9,172 nt of DNA from an uncultured Clostridia bacterium (GTDB lineage: Bacteria; Bacillota; Clostridia; Christensenellales; Aristaeellaceae), in contig CAJFUU010000143.1 of the NCBI GenBank assembly GCA_904420265.1, positions 1 through 9,172 on the forward strand, read 5' to 3'. Both the position numbers and the translations under genes were made by a program. The notes under the pieces were generated by a model that worked only from the letters and a program-made list of their open reading frames with translations, did no database searches and had not been told where the DNA came from. Shown piece by piece: positions 6,493-9,172 of this stretch. Position 1 is the first letter of the stretch, and every line of letters begins with the position of its first letter.

Positions 6493-6548
6493 GGTACCTT
6501 TGTATTTTAGCGCATCTTTCCAGGATTGTCAAGGTACCTTTTTATTTT
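6493..6548 (-). promoter_or_regulatory. Paired GGTACC operator-like elements at the marR promoter
   Basis: On the minus strand AAAATAAAAAGGTACC (6548-6533) and AAAATACAAAGGTACC (6508-6493) differ at one of 16 bases and start 40 bases apart, close to four helical turns. The upstream copy touches the -35 box and includes the palindrome AAGGTACCTT (6531-6540). The downstream copy overlaps the -10 box. This placement is what an autorepressor's operators would look like; binding by the adjacent MarR protein is inferred. Confidence 0.6.
6504..6532 (-). promoter_or_regulatory. Sigma-70-type promoter of the MarR regulator gene
   Basis: A perfect TTGACA (6532-6527), a 17-base spacer and TAAAAT (6509-6504) on the minus strand. 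It lies about 50 bases upstream of the chosen ATG and just beyond the terminator of the rsmD-coaD operon, so the regulator is transcribed on its own. Confidence 0.8.
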
Positions 6549-6566
6549 TTACAGACGACTATTTGC

Positions 6567-6627
6567 AAAACAAACGCCGTCCCTCGCATTTCCCCGAAAA
6601 CATTTCAAAGAAACGCGATGGACGGCG
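6567..6627 (-). terminator. Intrinsic terminator of the rsmD-coaD operon
   Basis: On the minus strand CGCCGTCC (6627-6620) pairs with GGACGGCG (6582-6575). The stem extends inwards by a further four pairs after one mismatch (GCGA/TCGC). It is followed directly by TTTGTTTT (6574-6567). The stem lies about 30 bases past the stop of the coiled-coil gene. The loop is long, about 27 bases. Confidence 0.75.
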
Positions 6628-6654
6628 CGATACTGCAACCGTGAAAAACGGCCT

Positions 6655-7296
6655 TTATTCGCTCTCAGCGCCCAGCTCAGCGCGGCGGCGGCGGATGGTA
6701 TTGAGCGACTGGGAAAGTTCGCCCTCCACCGCGGAAAGCACTTTATAGGCGTCCTGGCTGGCCTTGATGCGCAACTCATTGGCCTCGACGCGGGCGTCGT
6801 TTTTAATGATGCGCGCTTCCTCGCGGGCGCGGCGCACAATTTCGCTTTCATCCAACATGTGGTCGGCGCGCTCCTGCGCGTCAGCAATGATATTGTTGGC
6901 GCGGTTTTCGGCGTCCGAAAGGCGCTGCGCAACCTCCTCCTTGGCCTTTTCCAAGGCGGCGTTGGCGCGCATTTCCGCGCTGGTAACGCGGTTCATGGCC
7001 GTCGTTTCAGCGTTGCTCATAATGCGCGAGCGCTCGTTATACATCTTCATGCCGTACTGCACCGCGTCGGGGAGGTTCTTCTCCATGTCGTCAATGATGC
7101 GCAGGCACTTGTCCGCGTCAATAATTTTTTTATTCGTCAGCGGCACATTGGCGCCGGCATTGATGGCGAGGCGAATGAGTTTGAGCAGTTCCAGGAAGAA
7201 CTTAAGATCGTCGACCTCGTCGCTCTCCTGCTCCGCGTCCATATCTTCGCGGGGATCCAACTCGTCCTCATAGAATCTTTCCTGATCGCGCTCCAT
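6655..7296 (-). CDS. Coiled-coil protein of unknown function, third gene of the rsmD-coaD operon
   Basis: The 213-residue product is highly charged. An acidic N-terminus (1-30) is followed by a hydrophobic helix LKFFLELLKLIRLAI (31-45), then VPLTNKKIIDADKCLRIIDDM (51-71). A long Ala/Glu/Arg-rich heptad-like coiled coil runs from about 85 to 205. No signal peptide or membrane segment is evident. The layout resembles a conserved clostridial protein found after coaD that is often labelled ATPase or V-type subunit H-like because of the coiled coil; this comparison is from memory. A DivIVA-like scaffolding role is possible but unproven. The ATG at 7296 has GGAG eight bases upstream, and that Shine-Dalgarno lies in the coaD 3' end. 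The coaD stop is one base away, so the two genes are probably translationally coupled. Confidence 0.8.
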   Translation of the reverse strand: MERDQERFYEDELDPREDMDAEQESDEVDDLKFFLELLKLIRLAINAGANVPLTNKKIIDADKCLRIIDDMEKNLPDAVQYGMKMYNERSRIMSNAETTAMNRVTSAEMRANAALEKAKEEVAQRLSDAENRANNIIADAQERADHMLDESEIVRRAREEARIIKNDARVEANELRIKASQDAYKVLSAVEGELSQSLNTIRRRRAELGAESE

Positions 7297-7297
7297 C

Positions 7298-7795
7298 TTA
7301 CACACTCCTTTTTGAATCCGGCGCCTTGGCGCACGCCGCGTAAATATCGTTTACGATCTGTGCAGGAACCATGCCTTCAATCGGCGCGCCGTGCCGCGCG
7401 CAATCGCGCACGATCGACGACGACAAAAGACTGTAGGACGGCGAACACACCAAAAACACCGTGTCCAGACCGCCGATTGACCGGTTGGCCGTAGCCATCT
7501 GCATCTCAAGAGGCAGATCGCTGGCGTCGCGTATGCCGCGCAGAATTACATCCGCGCCCACGCGCCGGGCCAACTCCACAAGCATGCCCGTATCGGCCAC
7601 CACGCGCACGTTGGGCAACTCCCCCGTCACGCGCGCGAGCATTTCCCGCCGCTTTTCCAGAGAGAACAGATACGTCTTCTCCGACTGCGACAAAACGGCC
7701 ACAACCACCTCGTCAAACAACGCCGCCGCACGGCGGATAATGTCCAAATGGCCGAGCGTGGGCGGCGAAAAGCTGCCCGCGTAAATCGCCCTCAT
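7298..7795 (-). CDS. coaD: Phosphopantetheine adenylyltransferase
   Basis: Adenylylates 4'-phosphopantetheine with ATP to give dephospho-CoA, the fourth step of CoA synthesis. At 165 residues it is full length for a bacterial hexameric PPAT. The nucleotidyltransferase signature T-x-G-H is at 13-16 within AGSFSPPTLGHLDII (6-20). RGIRD (86-90) followed by EMQMATANR (97-105) and SSSIVRD (125-131) are the other conserved blocks. In the first block the usual Asp of GSFDP is replaced by Ser10. The ATG at 7795 overlaps the rsmD stop by four bases (ATGA), and GGGGA lies upstream within rsmD. It belongs to the CoA pathway served by coaX at 2790-3560, but in a different transcription unit. Confidence 0.96.
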   Translation of the reverse strand: MRAIYAGSFSPPTLGHLDIIRRAAALFDEVVVAVLSQSEKTYLFSLEKRREMLARVTGELPNVRVVADTGMLVELARRVGADVILRGIRDASDLPLEMQMATANRSIGGLDTVFLVCSPSYSLLSSSIVRDCARHGAPIEGMVPAQIVNDIYAACAKAPDSKRSV

Positions 7796-8352
7796 GTTTG
7801 TTCCCCTTCGCCTATAAACTCCACGCGCGTCTCGCCGTAAAGCCGCCCATCCCGCACGGCAAAGCCCTCCGGCAGGGGCGTATTGCGCGCCTCGGCGCGC
7901 TCCAGAACCACCGTCGCTCCCGGCGAAAGCAGCCCCCGCGCGCGCAGGCGGGCCAAAGCGTCGCCATAGGCAGCCTCCATGCGGTACGGCGGGTCGAGAA
8001 ACACCAAATCGAAACTCCCCTGCATGCGCTCAATGGCCCTGCGGTAATCGGCGCGAATAATTTCGGCCCGCGCAAGCCCCTGCGCGCCAAGCACGGCTTC
8101 GGCATTGCGATGGATGCAGGAAATCGCCTTGAAGTCCCTGTCCACCAGCGTGGCGCGGTCCGCGCCCCGGCTCAGGGCCTCCAGCGCCAGCGCTCCCGTG
8201 CCGGCGAACAGATCCAGCACCCGCGCGCCAAGCACGCGCACGCCCAAAATGCCAAACACCGATTCACGAATCCTGTCCGCTGTCGGGCGCGTATCTTCGC
8301 CGCCCGGCGCGTACAGCTTCCGTCCTCGTGCCTCTCCTGCTATTATGCGCAT
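7792..8352 (-). CDS. rsmD: 16S rRNA (guanine(966)-N(2))-methyltransferase
   Basis: Methylates N2 of G966 in 16S rRNA using S-adenosylmethionine. The 186-residue product has RPTADRIRE (22-30), SAM-binding DLFAGTGALALEALSRGA (47-64) with the acidic residue of motif II at LVDRD (69-73), and the catalytic LDPPY (119-123). These are the expected RsmD signatures at normal length. The frame is open upstream to 8526, but the ATG at 8352 coincides with the family's MRIIAGEARGRKL start and a promoter lies directly behind it. The RBS (GGGTGAGG) is unusually close to the ATG. It is the first gene of the operon and overlaps coaD by four bases, a common arrangement in Firmicutes. Confidence 0.96.
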   Translation of the reverse strand: MRIIAGEARGRKLYAPGGEDTRPTADRIRESVFGILGVRVLGARVLDLFAGTGALALEALSRGADRATLVDRDFKAISCIHRNAEAVLGAQGLARAEIIRADYRRAIERMQGSFDLVFLDPPYRMEAAYGDALARLRARGLLSPGATVVLERAEARNTPLPEGFAVRDGRLYGETRVEFIGEGEQT

Positions 8353-8377
8353 AGCCTCACCCACGCTATTTGTCGTA

Positions 8378-8407
8378 ATTATATCACATTTGTGCAATAT
8401 TTGCCAA
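8378..8407 (-). promoter_or_regulatory. rsmD: Promoter of the rsmD-coaD operon
   Basis: On the minus strand TTGGCA (8407-8402), an 18-base spacer and a perfect TATAAT (8383-8378) lie 26 bases before the rsmD ATG. The surrounding AT-rich stretch (8370-8440) contrasts with the GC-rich neighbours. Its position rules out an rsmD start upstream of 8352. Confidence 0.75.
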
Positions 8408-8452
8408 GTGTTTTTTCGAAATAAAATCGAAATTTCTTCGCAAAGGTGGAAA

Positions 8453-8489
8453 ACAGGGCGTCTCCACGGGGAAATCGCCCTGTCTTTTT
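8453..8489 (+). terminator. Hairpin with T-run between rsmD and the tandem array
   Basis: ACAGGGCG (8453-8460) is the exact reverse complement of CGCCCTGT (8476-8483). CTTTTT follows on the plus strand. A shorter TTTT follows on the minus strand, so it may work in both directions. On the minus strand it would end transcripts coming from the right before they reach the rsmD promoter. No plus-strand gene in the window reads into it from the left. Confidence 0.55.
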
Positions 8490-8630
8490 GGCGTTCGCGG
8501 CCGCATTTTGGTTCCATCATGGCCACAGCGCATGCCGAAGTATCAGAATACCCTGCGATTGAAACGGGCGAAGCCCCGCAGACTTCTGCGCTTCAGGGCC
8601 GCAACGCGCGGCAAAATTCGCTGACAAAAC
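8490..8630. other. Non-coding stretch before the tandem array
   Basis: No gene with a ribosome binding site was found. A GC-rich inverted repeat (GCAGA/TCTGC with outer GAAG/CTTC) lies at about 8569-8594. The last bases, GCGGCAAAATTCGCTGACAA (starting about 8609), recur at about 8960 inside the array, so this is the ragged left edge of the repeat region. Confidence 0.5.
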
Positions 8631-9172
8631 GGTATGCTTATCTTTCCATTCTCGCGCCGCTCCATGCCCGCGCCGGAATGGAATGCGCCATAAAAGCCGT
8701 GCGCCTTTTCAACCTTGCACCACGGCAAACCACACCGGCAGGCCCGGCATGCTTATCTTTCCATTTCCGTGCCGCTCCATGCCCGCGCTACCGGAATGGA
8801 GTGCGCCATGAAAGCGGCTCACCTTTTCAACCTCGCACCCACGGCAAATCGCGCCGGCAAACCCGGTATGCTTATCTTCCCATTTCCACGCCGCTCCGTG
8901 CCCACGCTACCGGAATGGAATGCGCCATAAAAGCCGTGCGCCTTTTCAACCTCGCGCTACGCGGCAAAATTCGCTGACAAAACGGTTTTTATCTTTCCAT
9001 TCTCGCGCCATTCCATACCCGCACTACCGGAATGGAATGTGCCATAAAAGCCGTGCGCCTTTTCAACTTCGCGCTACGCGGCAAATCACGCCGGCAAGCC
9101 CGGTATGCCTATTTTTCCATTCCCACGCCGCTCCATGCCCGCGCCGGAATGGAATGCGCCATAAAAGCCGTG
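8631..9172. repeat. Tandem array of a 115-119 base non-coding unit
   Basis: Units start at 8631, 8746, 8865, 8984 and 9102, giving lengths of 115, 119, 119 and 118 plus a partial fifth cut by the window end. Each unit has the same order of blocks: GGTATGCTTATCTTTCCATT, CGCCGCTCCATGCCCGCGC, a CGGAATGGAATGCGCCATAA block, GCCGTGCGCCTTTTCAAC and a variable GGCAAA...CCGGCAA...CCC tail. CCATT and AATGG form the arms of a possible hairpin within each unit. An optional TAC insertion and one or two base length changes distinguish copies. The period is not a multiple of three, so no frame is kept and it is not a repeat protein. The whole unit is conserved with no unique spacers, so it is not CRISPR. 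Confidence 0.9.

Noticed and set aside
5346..6644. Long plus-strand open frame (432 codons) opposite the MarR gene
   Set aside because: It is kept open by the 156-base repeats, whose length is a multiple of three. It has no domain signature, no Shine-Dalgarno, and lies opposite a clear MarR protein with promoter and RBS.
8353..8526. N-terminal extension of rsmD by 58 codons
   Set aside because: The extension crosses the rsmD promoter and the hairpin at 8453-8483, and the family starts at MRIIAG.
8105..8977. Plus-strand frame of 290 codons through rsmD antisense and the array
   Set aside because: It is antisense to rsmD at one end and runs into repeats whose 115-119 base period shifts frame from copy to copy.
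8631..9172. CRISPR array
   Set aside because: Whole units of about 118 bases are conserved from end to end, without a short constant repeat and unique spacers, and no cas genes are seen.

Overview
The window looks like a chromosomal segment from a fairly GC-rich member of the Clostridia, probably a gut or other anaerobic lineage. Evidence for this is an ECF-type S component beside a type III pantothenate kinase, RecD2 instead of a RecBCD RecD, an rsmD-coaD pair followed by the coiled-coil protein often found after coaD in Clostridia, and strong Shine-Dalgarno sequences. This assignment is inference; no rRNA or other phylogenetic marker is present.

Layout. (1) Positions 119-4161, minus strand: an operon-like run read leftwards, in the order ECF S component (probably pantothenate uptake), coaX, a methylated-DNA methyltransferase, recD2. 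It has a consensus promoter at 4256-4284. A second promoter overlaps the recD2 stop (101-130) and fires leftwards into a gene outside the window. (2) Positions 4304-4700, plus strand: a small cupin gene divergent from that operon, with its own extended -10 promoter and strong RBS. (3) Positions 4701-5351: a 650-base stretch between convergent genes with no credible gene. It holds a series of hairpins, each followed by TTGACAA, at spacings of 141, 142 and 164 bases. (4) Positions 5352-6455, minus strand: an unusual MarR-family regulator with an N-terminal four-cysteine cluster, three nearly identical 52-residue Cys/His/Gly/Asp-rich repeats, and a C-terminal winged-helix domain. Its promoter is flanked by two copies of a 16-base GGTACC-containing element. 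(5) Positions 6655-8352, minus strand: rsmD, coaD and a coiled-coil protein, tightly coupled, with a promoter at 8378-8407 and a terminator at 6567-6627. (6) Positions 8453-9172: a symmetric hairpin, then a non-coding tandem array of a 115-119 base unit, with four full copies and a fifth cut by the window edge.

How the genes fit together. The predicted pantothenate S component and CoaX would import and phosphorylate pantothenate, and CoaD catalyses the later adenylylation step to dephospho-CoA, so two separate transcription units here serve CoA synthesis. Ogt and RecD2 add direct alkylation repair and 5'-3' helicase activity to the CoaX operon.

The most unusual items are the repeat-bearing MarR regulator with its paired candidate operators, and the two non-coding repeat regions. 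No defence system, CRISPR array, prophage, transposase, tRNA or rRNA was seen.
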